Shown here piece after piece: positions 6,120-15,223 of a DNA stretch of 64,000 bases. Within the stretch, counting starts at the first letter, position 1, and each line of letters opens with the position of its first letter. The notes beneath the pieces were generated by a model, which saw only the letters and a list, made by a program, of their open reading frames with translations, was not told the origin of the DNA and made no database searches. The translations under genes and the position numbers were made by a program. The DNA is from Puniceicoccaceae bacterium K14 (GTDB lineage: Bacteria; Verrucomicrobiota; Verrucomicrobiia; Opitutales; Opitutaceae), in the NCBI GenBank assembly GCA_022538095.1, contig JAKYXN010000009.1, positions 56,386 through 120,385 of the forward strand. The letters run 5' to 3'.

Positions 6120-8729
6120 ATGACAAAAGGAATAAGCGAGGAACCGAAAGCAGCAAATTTTCTTAAGCGTGTTTATGCACTACAAGCGGAAGGCAAGTTA
6201 AGCGAAGCGGCAGAACTTTGCCAAAATTTTGTAGATGCAGAACAGCCTACACCTGATGCTCTCCATTTGTTGGGTACGCTCCTTTATCAATCTGGAAGTG
6301 CGCAAGATGCGATTTCGCGGATTGAGCAAGCGATCGAGCTGCAGCCGAACAACGCAGACTTTTATTCGGACCTTGCCTTGTGCTTACGCTCGCAGGGGAA
6401 GCGCCTCGAAGCACTGGCGGCCTTGGAAAAGGCAATTGAACTTGATGAACATCATTTGGCGGCACATTACAACTTGGGCGAAGAGTATGCTAATGTGGGA
6501 AGATTTGATGATGGCTTGAAGTCCACTTTGGAAGTGATTAAACAGCGTCCGAAGTTCGTTAACGCATGGATTAATGCAGGTATTTGTTTAAAGGAGAAAG
6601 GCGCTTTAAAGGAGGCGAAGCAGTATTTTGAAGAAGCCGTCGAGTTATCGCCAGAGTCTCCTGTTTCTTATTTTGCATTAGGTGAAATAGAGTTGGAGCT
6701 GGGCAATGAAGGAGCAGCGATTCCGCTTTTCCAATCTGCAATGCAGTATGGCTATGACAAAAAGGCTTGTTTGGAGTCATTGGTTGAAGCTTGTAAGGCT
6801 AAGGGAGAGTGGGAAGCTGCTAGAATAGCCTTGCTTGCTCTTAAAGAAATGGGAGTGACTGAGTCTAGTTTATTTCAAAACCTCGCTCTTATAGAAGAGC
6901 ATTTGGGGAATGTGGATGAAGCGGTTAAAGCTTATAAGGAAGCATTGAGTTTGAACCCACAAGACTGTGTGGTTATGTGTAGCTATTCGGATTTGTGTCG
7001 CCGTACCGGAAAACTTGATGAGGCCGTTGACTTGGCGGAGAAGAGTTACGAGCTCAATTCTAGTGATGAGAAGCTCCTAAATAATTTGGGGAATTGTTAT
7101 CGGGCACAAGGGGCTTGGGGAAAAGCAATCAAGGCTTATGAAAAGGGGATTGTCTTAAAAGGAAGCGAAGAATCTGTTTTGCAAGGGAACTTGGCAGTCG
7201 TTTTACGAAAAACAAAGGACTCAGATGGGGCGAGAAATGCGTTTGAGGTAGCTTTGCAATTGGATCCTCTAAATGTTTCAGCGCTGATAAATTATGCAAT
7301 TTTCTTGGCTGCCGAAGGTGAACTTGGACTGGCCTTTACAAATTTAGAGAGAGCGCTGGAGTTGGATGCGGACAATGTTGGGGCAATCCTAGCCTACGGG
7401 AAAGCGCTGGGTGATGGCGGCGATCATGAAAATGCAGACGGTATGCTTAGGCTATCAGTGAAACTCGACCCATCTTTTGACTTTGCCTGGGTCAATCTAG
7501 CTGCCCTACAGAATTATCGCGAAATTTCTAGCGAAGAAATTGTGGAAACGCACCGTGAAGCAGCTCAGGCGATTGCTCAAAGCTGTTCTCTCTCTCCTGA
7601 GATTGTGATCAATCCAAATCAATTAGACCCTAACAAGCGGTTGAAAATTGGCATTTTGTCTGGAGATTTGAGGGGGCATTCAGTTGCCTATTTTTTGAGA
7701 CCGTTGTTTGAGCAATTGGAGCGGGAAAAATTCGAGGTCGTTTGCTATTCTACTGCAGAAAAGGAGGACTCTTTTTCGAAGATTTTTCAGGGGTTTGCCG
7801 ACAAGTGGAACTATGTGTATTCGGAAAGCGATGAGTTTCTGGTTGAGAGAATTAGATCAGATGAAGTTGATATTCTCTTAGATCTGAGTGGTTATAGTGC
7901 GGCCGGCCGACCGAGGGTTCTTTCGATGCGAGCGGCTCCATTGCAACTTTCTTGGCTGGGGTACCCTAATAGTACTGAAATTGAGAATATCGATTATCGT
8001 ATTGGAGATGAGATCACGGACGCCTTTGTGCCGAGCAGTAGTCGCGAGAAGCTATATAAACTTCCCGGATGCTTCATATGTTATAGTAGATTTGATGAGG
8101 GGCCAATTGTGGCTCCATTACCTGCTCGTAAAAATGGCTATATCACCTTTGGGTCGTTTAATAATTCAAAGAAGATATCCGACGGTTGTTTAGAGCTTTG
8201 GGCAAGTGTTCTGAAGAATGTGGAGAACTCTCGTTTAGTGTTGAAGAGCGCTCAGTTTGCTGATGCTTCAATTCGGAGTCGTGTACTAACTGCGATGGAA
8301 AAAAAAGGAATCGTCACTTCTCGGTTGGATTTACTTGGACGTATCAAAACTTCGGTTGATCATCTGGACGCCTATAATCGAATCGATATAGCGCTGGATA
8401 CGATTCCCTACAATGGAACGACGACGACTTGTGAAGCGCTTTGGATGGGGGTCCCAGTACTTACATTGGAGGGAGATCGCCACGTATCACGAGTGGGAGC
8501 GAGTTTAATGAGCGCGGTTGGCTTGGAGGATTGGGTGGCAGAGTCTTCAGAGCATTTTGTGGCCAATGCTTGGGAAAAGGCAAAAAATTTGGAGACATTG
8601 GAGGGGGTGCGTTTAGGATTGCGTGATCGAATGAAGGCATCGGAATTAATGGATTCACCAGGATTTGCATCGAAATTTGGAGACGCGTTACGCGATATCT
8701 GGGTGAGATATTGTTCCGATGAAGCGTGA
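6120..8729 (+). CDS. TPR-containing O-GlcNAc transferase family protein (SPINDLY/OGT type)
   Basis: 869 residues. Residues 1 to about 480 are a long array of tetratricopeptide repeats (repeated units like ALELDADNVGAILAYGKAL). Residues about 505-865 are a Glyco_transf_41 domain with the signatures GILSGDLRGHSVAYF, DILLDLSGYSAAGRP and LSWLGYPNSTEIENIDYRIGD, and a C-terminal nucleotide-sugar half (TTTCEALWMGVPVLTL). OGT enzymes move GlcNAc from UDP-GlcNAc to Ser/Thr; the TPR superhelix selects the protein. Standing divergently next to a flagellin gene and upstream of a Maf protein, it most likely glycosylates flagellin in the cytoplasm; the target is inference. Its end overlaps mobA by 11 bases, suggesting one operon. 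Confidence 0.9.
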   Translation: MTKGISEEPKAANFLKRVYALQAEGKLSEAAELCQNFVDAEQPTPDALHLLGTLLYQSGSAQDAISRIEQAIELQPNNADFYSDLALCLRSQGKRLEALAALEKAIELDEHHLAAHYNLGEEYANVGRFDDGLKSTLEVIKQRPKFVNAWINAGICLKEKGALKEAKQYFEEAVELSPESPVSYFALGEIELELGNEGAAIPLFQSAMQYGYDKKACLESLVEACKAKGEWEAARIALLALKEMGVTESSLFQNLALIEEHLGNVDEAVKAYKEALSLNPQDCVVMCSYSDLCRRTGKLDEAVDLAEKSYELNSSDEKLLNNLGNCYRAQGAWGKAIKAYEKGIVLKGSEESVLQGNLAVVLRKTKDSDGARNAFEVALQLDPLNVSALINYAIFLAAEGELGLAFTNLERALELDADNVGAILAYGKALGDGGDHENADGMLRLSVKLDPSFDFAWVNLAALQNYREISSEEIVETHREAAQAIAQSCSLSPEIVINPNQLDPNKRLKIGILSGDLRGHSVAYFLRPLFEQLEREKFEVVCYSTAEKEDSFSKIFQGFADKWNYVYSESDEFLVERIRSDEVDILLDLSGYSAAGRPRVLSMRAAPLQLSWLGYPNSTEIENIDYRIGDEITDAFVPSSSREKLYKLPGCFICYSRFDEGPIVAPLPARKNGYITFGSFNNSKKISDGCLELWASVLKNVENSRLVLKSAQFADASIRSRVLTAMEKKGIVTSRLDLLGRIKTSVDHLDAYNRIDIALDTIPYNGTTTTCEALWMGVPVLTLEGDRHVSRVGASLMSAVGLEDWVAESSEHFVANAWEKAKNLETLEGVRLGLRDRMKASELMDSPGFASKFGDALRDIWVRYCSDEA

Positions 8730-9309
8730 TATTCTTGGCTTGGTCCTGAGTGGCGGGCATAGCCGTCGTATGGGAGAAGATAAGGCTCGGATGCACTTTC
8801 ATGGAGAGCTGGATCAACTTGAATTTTGTCTTCAATTACTGGGAAAATACTGTTCGCGATTAGCAGTATCGGTGCGTGAAGATCAATTGATGGAACGGTC
8901 TCAGGCAACTAATGTGGAGTGCTTAGTCGATGATCCTTTTGCTTTCGGACCTATGGCTGGTGTTTTAGCTGGGCTGCGCGTGAGTGAGGGGCTCCCAGTT
9001 TTGGCAATTGCTTGTGATATGCCTCATTTGGATGCGTCCTTATTACTTTCTCTGGTCTGTCGACGGAATTCGGAAATGCACGCGACGTGTTTTTCTGCCT
9101 CAGACGGAGCCCCAGAGCCGATGTGCACTATCTATGAACCGTCCTGTCGCCCTTTGTTGGAAGCCCTGGCAAAGGAACAATCATATAGCTTGCGTCGCTT
9201 CTTGAAAGAAGGGATTGTTGAGAGGCTTGCGTATGAGGAGTCTGCATCGCTTGCAAATGTGAATACACCTGAGGAAGCGGAAATTGCCCGTAAGCAAATT
9301 GATTTATAA
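8719..9309 (+). CDS. mobA: Molybdenum cofactor guanylyltransferase
   Basis: 196 residues with the MobA nucleotidyltransferase signatures: LSGGHSRRMGEDKA at 10-23, the FGPMAGVLAGL segment near 76-86, the metal-binding CDMPHLD at 99-105, and a C-terminal NVNTPEE. MobA joins GMP to molybdopterin to give the bis-MGD cofactor of nitrate reductases and related enzymes. The gene overlaps the end of the OGT gene by 11 bases and is followed by a MOSC protein 9 bases later, so cofactor genes sit inside a glycosylation operon, which is unusual. A different NTP-sugar role cannot be excluded, but the motifs favour MobA. Confidence 0.85.
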   Translation: MKRDILGLVLSGGHSRRMGEDKARMHFHGELDQLEFCLQLLGKYCSRLAVSVREDQLMERSQATNVECLVDDPFAFGPMAGVLAGLRVSEGLPVLAIACDMPHLDASLLLSLVCRRNSEMHATCFSASDGAPEPMCTIYEPSCRPLLEALAKEQSYSLRRFLKEGIVERLAYEESASLANVNTPEEAEIARKQIDL

Positions 9310-9318
9310 ATTATAGTA

Positions 9319-9819
9319 ATGAGCGAGGATTCGGTTAACGTACAGATACAACGAATATACATCTCGAGCGGACACGACTTTAAAGGTAGGCATGGTAGGG
9401 AGCGGTTAAACCATGGGTCTGAGAGTGTAGAGTTAGTCAATTGTGTGATGGGTAAAGGCTTGGAAGGGGATCGATTTTTTGGATACCGCGATAATTTTAA
9501 AGGGCAGATTACTTTTATGGACCGTAGGGTTGTGGATGATTTACAGGACTTTTTGAACCTGGATGATTTTGACGCTTCTCAGGTCCGACGGAATGTATTG
9601 ATTGACGGGATAGATCTTAATTCTTTAATTGGGTGCGAGTTTGAGCTCGATGGTGTTAGGTTTTCTGGATCGGAGGAGTGCGCTCCGTGTTACTGGATGG
9701 ACCAAGCAGTGGGCCCAGGCTCTGAGGATTTTATGAAGGGTAAGGGCGGTTTACGTTGCCGTATTCTTTCTACGGGGACGCTTTCGGTAGGGATTTCAAA
9801 ATTGTCAATACTGGGGTGA
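9319..9819 (+). CDS. MOSC domain protein
   Basis: 166 residues forming essentially one MOSC domain: GLEGDRFFGY near 48-56, QVRRNVLIDGIDLNSLIG at 88-105, and the cysteine motif ECAPC at 120-124. MOSC proteins carry sulfur or bind molybdopterin through a conserved cysteine, as in molybdenum cofactor sulfurase and YiiM-type reductases. The adjacent mobA supports a molybdenum-cofactor role. The precise reaction cannot be read from sequence. Confidence 0.85.
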   Translation: MSEDSVNVQIQRIYISSGHDFKGRHGRERLNHGSESVELVNCVMGKGLEGDRFFGYRDNFKGQITFMDRRVVDDLQDFLNLDDFDASQVRRNVLIDGIDLNSLIGCEFELDGVRFSGSEECAPCYWMDQAVGPGSEDFMKGKGGLRCRILSTGTLSVGISKLSILG

Positions 9820-9825
9820 CGTTTT

Positions 9826-10437
9826 ATGGCTGAGGTTTACTTAGATGAAGAGGTCGTGAATTTTGAGGGCCCGCCTCCTCAGGATGTAAACGCCGTATGG
9901 TCGTTGGTAGAAGGGTTCTTGGGCGGAGCCGGAAAGCTTATTCGTTCAATGACTGTTGACGGGAATGGCTGGACTCCAGAGTCAGGCGTTGAAATTGGAG
10001 AATTTGAGAAAATTGAGATCCGCTCGTGGTCGCAGTTGGAGAACCTAATATTTTGCGTTGAGCAATTCGTTCTGCAAAAAACAGAGATGCTAGATTCTTG
10101 GGATCACGCGGGGAGAAAAGTACTGTCGACTTCGTGGACTTCCTACCAAACGGAAGCTGTCGAATCATTGGAGTCTTTGAAGCCTTTGATTCAGTTAGCA
10201 GAAACTCTGGCTAACGTTGCTCAGTCGCAGGCGTTTGACTGGGGGGGCAGGTTTGGAGAGCTCAATAATAGCCTAAATACTTGCTTAGGGAAATTGATCG
10301 ATACTATTGGATCGAAAGATTCGATTCGTTTTTCAGATCTGGTCGCTTACGAATTTCGAAAGGTTTTAATAGAAAGCTACGATATGATTGAGAGGGATGC
10401 TTTACCTTCGCTAAGAGCTTTGGTTTCTGATGAGTAG
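9826..10437 (+). CDS. Unknown protein between MOSC and Maf genes
   Basis: 203 residues, acidic, without signal peptide or membrane segment. It looks mostly alpha-helical and contains an unusual Trp-rich stretch (RSWSQLENLIFCVEQF and WDHAGRKVLSTSWTSYQTEAVESL). I recognise no family. It starts 6 bases after the MOSC gene and its stop overlaps the start of the Maf gene by 8 bases, so it is almost certainly translated with Maf and may assist flagellin glycosylation or secretion. That role is inference from position only. Confidence 0.75.
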   Translation: MAEVYLDEEVVNFEGPPPQDVNAVWSLVEGFLGGAGKLIRSMTVDGNGWTPESGVEIGEFEKIEIRSWSQLENLIFCVEQFVLQKTEMLDSWDHAGRKVLSTSWTSYQTEAVESLESLKPLIQLAETLANVAQSQAFDWGGRFGELNNSLNTCLGKLIDTIGSKDSIRFSDLVAYEFRKVLIESYDMIERDALPSLRALVSDE

Positions 10438-12247
10438 AAGAAAAATCATAGCTGAAGTGTTGGCCGACCGTTTTCCTCGGATTGCGAATCGTGTATTGGC
10501 ATGTGAGGCTTCGCAAAGCGATTTTGCTTGGCTCAAGGAATACCGAAAACGCTCGGTCGATTGGGTGGCCTTGTGCGAGCGGTGGTTAGATGGAGTAGAA
10601 CTCAACAAATACCAAGCGATTGCCCTGAGTGGTTTTGGAGATGGGCGTCATGTGATCGAGCTTTTGAAGCGAATTCCTAAAGGTAGCTATCTCTTTTGCA
10701 TGGAGGAGAACGTCCCGCGTTTTTTAGCGGCCTGTGAGGACCCTGATGTAAGGGCTGTTTTGCAAGACCCTCGATTTTTCGTAGGGCTCGGTGAGCTGGG
10801 ACAAGAGTATTTCGAATCCTTGTCGACATTTCCTGTTTTGGAGGTGGAAGGTGCGATGCCTTTAGTCTATTCGCCCTTGTTCGATGAAAATCCAGGTTAC
10901 TATTCATCTGGGTTTAGCGAGTTTGCCAAGGCTTTGGAATATTGGAGACGCCTCTTTAATACTAATTTGAATGCATCCGGCGAGTGGCAAAGAAATACGT
11001 TTGAAAATGTTGTTCGTTTGATTGGAGCTCCTGACGTCGAGGTGTTTCGAAATACTTTCGAAGGGTGCCATATGATTATTGCGAGTGCGGGACCATCGCT
11101 CGACGAATCATTGGATCTTATTAGGCGAAGGCACGCTGACTGTATTGTTGTCGCAGTGAATTCTTCTTACCGCGCTTTGCGAAACGCAGGTATTGTCCCT
11201 CACTTCGTGTTGGCAGCGGATCCGTACGAGTATACAGCGAAAGGGTTTGCGGGGGTTGATTGCGATGGCACTGTTTTATTAGCGCCTTTTATTGTTTATC
11301 CTGAAGTTGTGAAACGGTTTGAGGGGCGAATTGCGTCGTGGTCCAAAAACAATGTTTTGGCGTCTTACCTGAGATTGCAGCTGGGACTTGGGTTTGGAAG
11401 TCAGGTTTTAGAACTCGGAACTGTGTCGGCTTGTATTTTTGATATCGCGGAAATTTTTGGCTGCAAGCGGCTGCTCTTTCTTGGGCAAGATCTTGGCTTC
11501 GTAGAAGACGATAAAATGCACGCCGGAGATACATTTTATGCGGATGACAATGCGAATACTGTTTCGACTGCCGCTACAGTGAAGATTGTTCCAGGCAATA
11601 CGCTCGAATCCGTGAAAGTGGATGAAAAACTGGGCATCTATCTGAAGGCGTTCGAGTCGGTGGTTCGAAGTCGAAAGGGTGGTTCGGTCTCTTATTTAAA
11701 CAGCTCGCGCCTGGGAGCGAAAATTCCAAGTATGGAATATCGGAACCTCGAAGAGGCGGAAAAATGGATTTCATGCGGCTCGAATGAACTGGATGAGCGT
11801 TTGTGTGCGATTCAACCCAAACTAGCCATTGAGTCGCGTTTTGTTGAGCTTGCCTTGGAAGAGATGAGAAAAATGAGAGCTTTCTCTGATTCTCTTTGCC
11901 GAAAATGTTTGGCAATGGCAATTGAGCTCGAAGCTAATTTGTCAGAGGAAGTGGATCGAGCGTTACTTGAAGTCAAATTGGCGGATGCGGAATCGTTGGA
12001 AAAAGAGCTGGAGGATGATTTTAAAAGAAACCCAAACCTCAATGTAGTGTTGAACGATGGAGCCCTCAAATACGAGTTGGTTGTGTGCAATCGAACGGTA
12101 AGGGCGATGGCCCAAGATCAGGATGCTCTGCAACTCGGCCTCAGAGAGCACCTCGAACATTTTTGGGCTATCGCGGAGGCTTGTTTCGTTTTTTCGAACT
12201 CAATTAGCCATGCTTTAGAGAAAAATACTCAGAGAATTGAGGCTTAG
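10430..12247 (+). CDS. Maf-family flagellin glycosyltransferase (DUF115)
   Basis: 605 residues. The central domain, from about residue 205, has the DUF115/MptE-like signature: MIIASAGPSLDESLDLI, then VVAVNSSYRALRNAGIVPHF and LAADPYE. Motility-associated factors of this kind transfer nonulosonic acids such as pseudaminic acid from their CMP form to flagellin. The pse genes 4 kb downstream supply that sugar, so substrate and enzyme agree. The start overlaps the preceding gene. N- and C-terminal arms (about 200 residues each) are typical in length for Maf proteins. No membrane segments; it acts in the cytoplasm before export. Confidence 0.88.
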   Translation: MSRRKIIAEVLADRFPRIANRVLACEASQSDFAWLKEYRKRSVDWVALCERWLDGVELNKYQAIALSGFGDGRHVIELLKRIPKGSYLFCMEENVPRFLAACEDPDVRAVLQDPRFFVGLGELGQEYFESLSTFPVLEVEGAMPLVYSPLFDENPGYYSSGFSEFAKALEYWRRLFNTNLNASGEWQRNTFENVVRLIGAPDVEVFRNTFEGCHMIIASAGPSLDESLDLIRRRHADCIVVAVNSSYRALRNAGIVPHFVLAADPYEYTAKGFAGVDCDGTVLLAPFIVYPEVVKRFEGRIASWSKNNVLASYLRLQLGLGFGSQVLELGTVSACIFDIAEIFGCKRLLFLGQDLGFVEDDKMHAGDTFYADDNANTVSTAATVKIVPGNTLESVKVDEKLGIYLKAFESVVRSRKGGSVSYLNSSRLGAKIPSMEYRNLEEAEKWISCGSNELDERLCAIQPKLAIESRFVELALEEMRKMRAFSDSLCRKCLAMAIELEANLSEEVDRALLEVKLADAESLEKELEDDFKRNPNLNVVLNDGALKYELVVCNRTVRAMAQDQDALQLGLREHLEHFWAIAEACFVFSNSISHALEKNTQRIEA

Positions 12248-12304
12248 TATAGATGATTCTAACATTTTCTTAGAGGGAATTAGCAGATTTTTTCGATTGT
12301 GCGT

Positions 12305-12331
12305 TAAAGTTGCCTAATTCCTAACCGATAG
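12305..12331 (+). promoter_or_regulatory. FliA (sigma28) promoter of fliD
   Basis: TAAAGTTG at 12305, then ACCGATAG at 12324-12331, exactly 15 bases after TAAA. The predicted start is about 10 bases before the fliD ATG, leaving just enough room for the GAAGGAT Shine-Dalgarno. Confidence 0.85.
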
Positions 12332-12346
12332 GACAAAGAAGGATAT

Positions 12347-14050
12347 ATGGATTTTCAAGTCGCAGGTTTAGCAAGTGGATTCGATTGGAGCTCGTTAGTT
12401 GATCAACTAATGGAGATCGAACGTATTCCACAGCAGCGTATGCGGACTACGCAGACTGAAAATACCTCTAAGATAAGTGCATTAGACACGCTTAGCTCGA
12501 AGCTCACAGATTTGGAGAGCACATTGGGAAGCTTTGAAAGCGAATCTCTATATAATGCAAAGAATACGTCTTTATCTGATGAGACTTTGGATATCACTGC
12601 GAGCGCGAGTACTTCTGCCTCCGTTGGAAGTTATTCATTCAATGTCACTCAATTAGCCACGACTACCAAGCGGGTAGGAACGAGTGATGTTGGAGGTACA
12701 ATGGGGGATGAATCTACGGTCTTAACGAATCTACACCTGAACGAAGATATTACCGAAGGCACATTTTCGATAAACGGACAAGATATCACAGTTGCAGAGA
12801 CTGACACGTTGCAAGATGTGTTCGATGCTATTTCTATTGCTACGAGTGGTGTTGTTTCGGCTTCGTATGATTCAGGTGAGGACAAGATCACTTTAACAAG
12901 CTCGTCGGGCCAGCTAGAGCTAGGTTCTGATTCTGATGATAGCAATTTCCTTTCCGCGATGAGATTGGATCAGTTAGAGGTTGTGGATGCCGGCGGAGGA
13001 AGCTCTTCCATCACGAGTACAGTTGATCTCGGTGTGGTTGACCTAAACGATACGATCACTGATAGTGGAATCAGTAGTGGTTCGCCTATTACCGGATCTG
13101 GTACCTTGATTATTAATGGTGTATCCATAGATTTTGACGCAGATACTGAGAGCATGAGCTCATTGATGGCTAGTATCAACGAGTCGGATGCGAATGTCAC
13201 TATGACTTACGATTCTGCGGCCGACCAATTTAAAATCGTCAATAACGAAACCGGTGCCTATGATATGCATATTTCGGATAGCGGCAACGGGATGTTGGCT
13301 GCTCTCGGACTAGATGGCGCGGCTGATGTTGGAGATGATATGGAATACAGTATCGACGGTGGCTCTACATTGAGCAGCCGTAGCAATAGTATTTCAAGCG
13401 ACAGTCACGGCATCGATGGTCTGACTGTGACAGCATCCGAAACGGGGACGCAAACAATTGGAATTTCACGAGATTCTTCTGGTTTGGAAGAGGCAATCAA
13501 TAGCTTCATCCTAGATTTCAATGATGTACAGGACTACATCTTGGAACAGACGAAGGTGGAGGTTGAAGACGACGAAGTTGAGACTTCTACGCTTTCGGGA
13601 AACCGAGAAGTCTCGAGCATAGATAGTAAGTTACGAAGCTTTGCATTCTCAGCGATCGAAGGTATGTCAGGCGACCTCTTTCGCCTAGAGCACCTCGGAA
13701 TAGATTTTATTAGCGGAACTTCGAAGTTGGAAGTTAAGGACAGCGACGCTTTGAACAGTGCTTTGGAAGGAGATCTGAGCACTCTTCAGACATTCTTCAT
13801 GGATGGAGATACCAGCTTCGCTGCTCGAATGAAAGACCTTGTAGAAAACTTTACCGCTGATGATGGTGTGTTGGATGTTCAGACGGAAACACTGACAAAC
13901 CAGAATCAAAACATCGACGACCAGATCGCAGAGATGGAGCGTCGCTTAGAATTTCAAAGATCCGCACTGGAAGCGGGATTCATCGCCATGGAAACGGCTC
14001 AATCTAATATCAATAACCAATCCGCTGCACTCAGCTCTATTATAACTTAG
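12347..14050 (+). CDS. fliD: Flagellar hook-associated protein 2 (filament cap)
   Basis: 567 residues. The N-terminal FliD_N domain (VAGLASGFDWSSLVDQLMEIE) and the C-terminal FliD_C domain (about 330-560, ending in a coiled coil with EMERRLEFQRSALEAGFIAME) are clear. The middle is a Ser/Thr/Asp-rich variable part. FliD caps the growing filament and helps flagellin subunits fold into place. It has its own sigma28 promoter and a strong Shine-Dalgarno, and leads a run of late flagellar genes through fliS. Confidence 0.95.
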   Translation: MDFQVAGLASGFDWSSLVDQLMEIERIPQQRMRTTQTENTSKISALDTLSSKLTDLESTLGSFESESLYNAKNTSLSDETLDITASASTSASVGSYSFNVTQLATTTKRVGTSDVGGTMGDESTVLTNLHLNEDITEGTFSINGQDITVAETDTLQDVFDAISIATSGVVSASYDSGEDKITLTSSSGQLELGSDSDDSNFLSAMRLDQLEVVDAGGGSSSITSTVDLGVVDLNDTITDSGISSGSPITGSGTLIINGVSIDFDADTESMSSLMASINESDANVTMTYDSAADQFKIVNNETGAYDMHISDSGNGMLAALGLDGAADVGDDMEYSIDGGSTLSSRSNSISSDSHGIDGLTVTASETGTQTIGISRDSSGLEEAINSFILDFNDVQDYILEQTKVEVEDDEVETSTLSGNREVSSIDSKLRSFAFSAIEGMSGDLFRLEHLGIDFISGTSKLEVKDSDALNSALEGDLSTLQTFFMDGDTSFAARMKDLVENFTADDGVLDVQTETLTNQNQNIDDQIAEMERRLEFQRSALEAGFIAMETAQSNINNQSAALSSIIT

Positions 14051-14099
14051 TAGTAGACATTGGTTTAAGGTATGAATAGGGACGGTTATTTCCAAAGGC

Positions 14100-14801
14100 A
14101 TGAAGTTTTCTGAATTCGCTTTTAGCGCGAAGGCGGCTGTCATAGTTGGCGCCTTAGCAACTCTCGTTTTGAGTGGCTGTTATACGCCCAAAAATCCGGA
14201 TGCGATGCATACCAAGGGGCTTTTAGGACGCAAAACGCCTATGCGTGAAGTGACCAATGTACACGTAACGCAACTGCCAAAGCATCTACGGCGGGTAGCC
14301 ATACTTCCATTTCACCCGGGTAACTACGAGCACATCGATTTTTCAGTAATGGAGCGAAATTTTATGATGGAGCTTGGAAAGCGAAATCTTTTTGAAATCG
14401 TTGAAGTCGAGGCAGATGAGATGATGGCTGAATTCGAGGAGGAAAGTTTTTCTTCGATTGAAAGTTTACCAGCGGAACTGCTTTCGAAGTTACACCAAAT
14501 TTATGCCATCGATGGCATCTTATTAACAGATATAAGTTATTATCGTCCTTACCAGCCGGTTGGAATTGGTGTTCGTCTGAAGTTATTGGACGGCCGCACC
14601 GGCGAAATTGTTTGGGCGGTCGACGAGATTTTTGATTCATCCAGTCCTACGGTTGAGAATAGCGTAAAAACCTATTACCTGTCAGAATCATTAATTCAAT
14701 ACCCACTGAATGCCACAGACACGGTAATCCAAAGCCCAGCGAGATTCTCGAAATACGTGGCCCATTCAGTTTTTAATACAATTTCTTTACAAAAAGATTA
14801 A
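14100..14801 (+). CDS. Lipoprotein in the flagellar cluster, FlgO/CsgG-like
   Basis: 233 residues with a lipoprotein signal: hydrophobic VIVGALATLVL, then lipobox LSGC with C27. The mature part has the pattern of the FlgO/CsgG/TolB-N type fold (RVAILPFHPGNYEH, then ERNFMMELGKRNLFEIVEV, then IDGILLTDISYYRPY and GVRLKLLDGRTGEIVWAVDE). FlgO-type lipoproteins are outer-membrane proteins linked to flagella. The position between fliD and the FlgM-like gene fits, but the assignment is by pattern, and the protein could equally be a general outer-membrane lipoprotein. Confidence 0.65.
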   Translation: MKFSEFAFSAKAAVIVGALATLVLSGCYTPKNPDAMHTKGLLGRKTPMREVTNVHVTQLPKHLRRVAILPFHPGNYEHIDFSVMERNFMMELGKRNLFEIVEVEADEMMAEFEEESFSSIESLPAELLSKLHQIYAIDGILLTDISYYRPYQPVGIGVRLKLLDGRTGEIVWAVDEIFDSSSPTVENSVKTYYLSESLIQYPLNATDTVIQSPARFSKYVAHSVFNTISLQKD

Positions 14802-14875
14802 AGTTCTTCGGGAGAGAGTCGTTTCTTTAAACATAAAATTAACAGTAAACCTGAAGAAACCTTAAAAAGATAGTC

Positions 14876-15157
14876 ATGAACATAAACACTAACAACTCAG
14901 CAGGACACATCTACGCGAACAACATGCCGCCTAAGCCAGCAGCAGGTGAGAAGGCGGATGCAGCAGCAAAGTCCGGACCTGCTCCGGTGGGACAAGATAA
15001 GGTAGAGCTTAACGCTTTGGACAAGCTGCGTGATCTTCCAGATGTGCGACCGGAAATGGTAGCGAAGGGCAAGGAGCTTCTCAATGACCCAGAGTTCCCT
15101 TCCAAAGAAATGATAGATTCAATCGCTAAACTTATCGTACCGTTTGACGATGAGTAA
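14876..15157 (+). CDS. FlgM-like putative anti-sigma28 factor
   Basis: 93 residues, short, with a Pro/Ala-rich disordered N-terminus and a helical C-terminus. Residues 55-87 (PDVRPEMVAKGKELLNDPEF, then PSKEMIDSIAKLIV) match the spacing of the FlgM C-terminal motif, where a DVR precedes a helix, a short turn and a final I-A-x-K-L helix. FlgM holds the flagellar sigma factor inactive until it is exported through the finished hook. Sigma28-type promoters nearby make such a regulator expected. The match is by eye and short, so another small flagellar protein remains possible. Confidence 0.5.
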   Translation: MNINTNNSAGHIYANNMPPKPAAGEKADAAAKSGPAPVGQDKVELNALDKLRDLPDVRPEMVAKGKELLNDPEFPSKEMIDSIAKLIVPFDDE

Positions 15158-15223
15158 TTGATACTAAGAAAGTAAGACAGGATTCACCATCCTTAGTCAG
15201 TATATTAAATTATCATTGACCGT

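Noticed and set aside
8408..8908. Minus-strand frames of 166 and 124 codons over the OGT end and mobA
   Set aside because: Antisense shadows of two well-supported genes with clear motifs.
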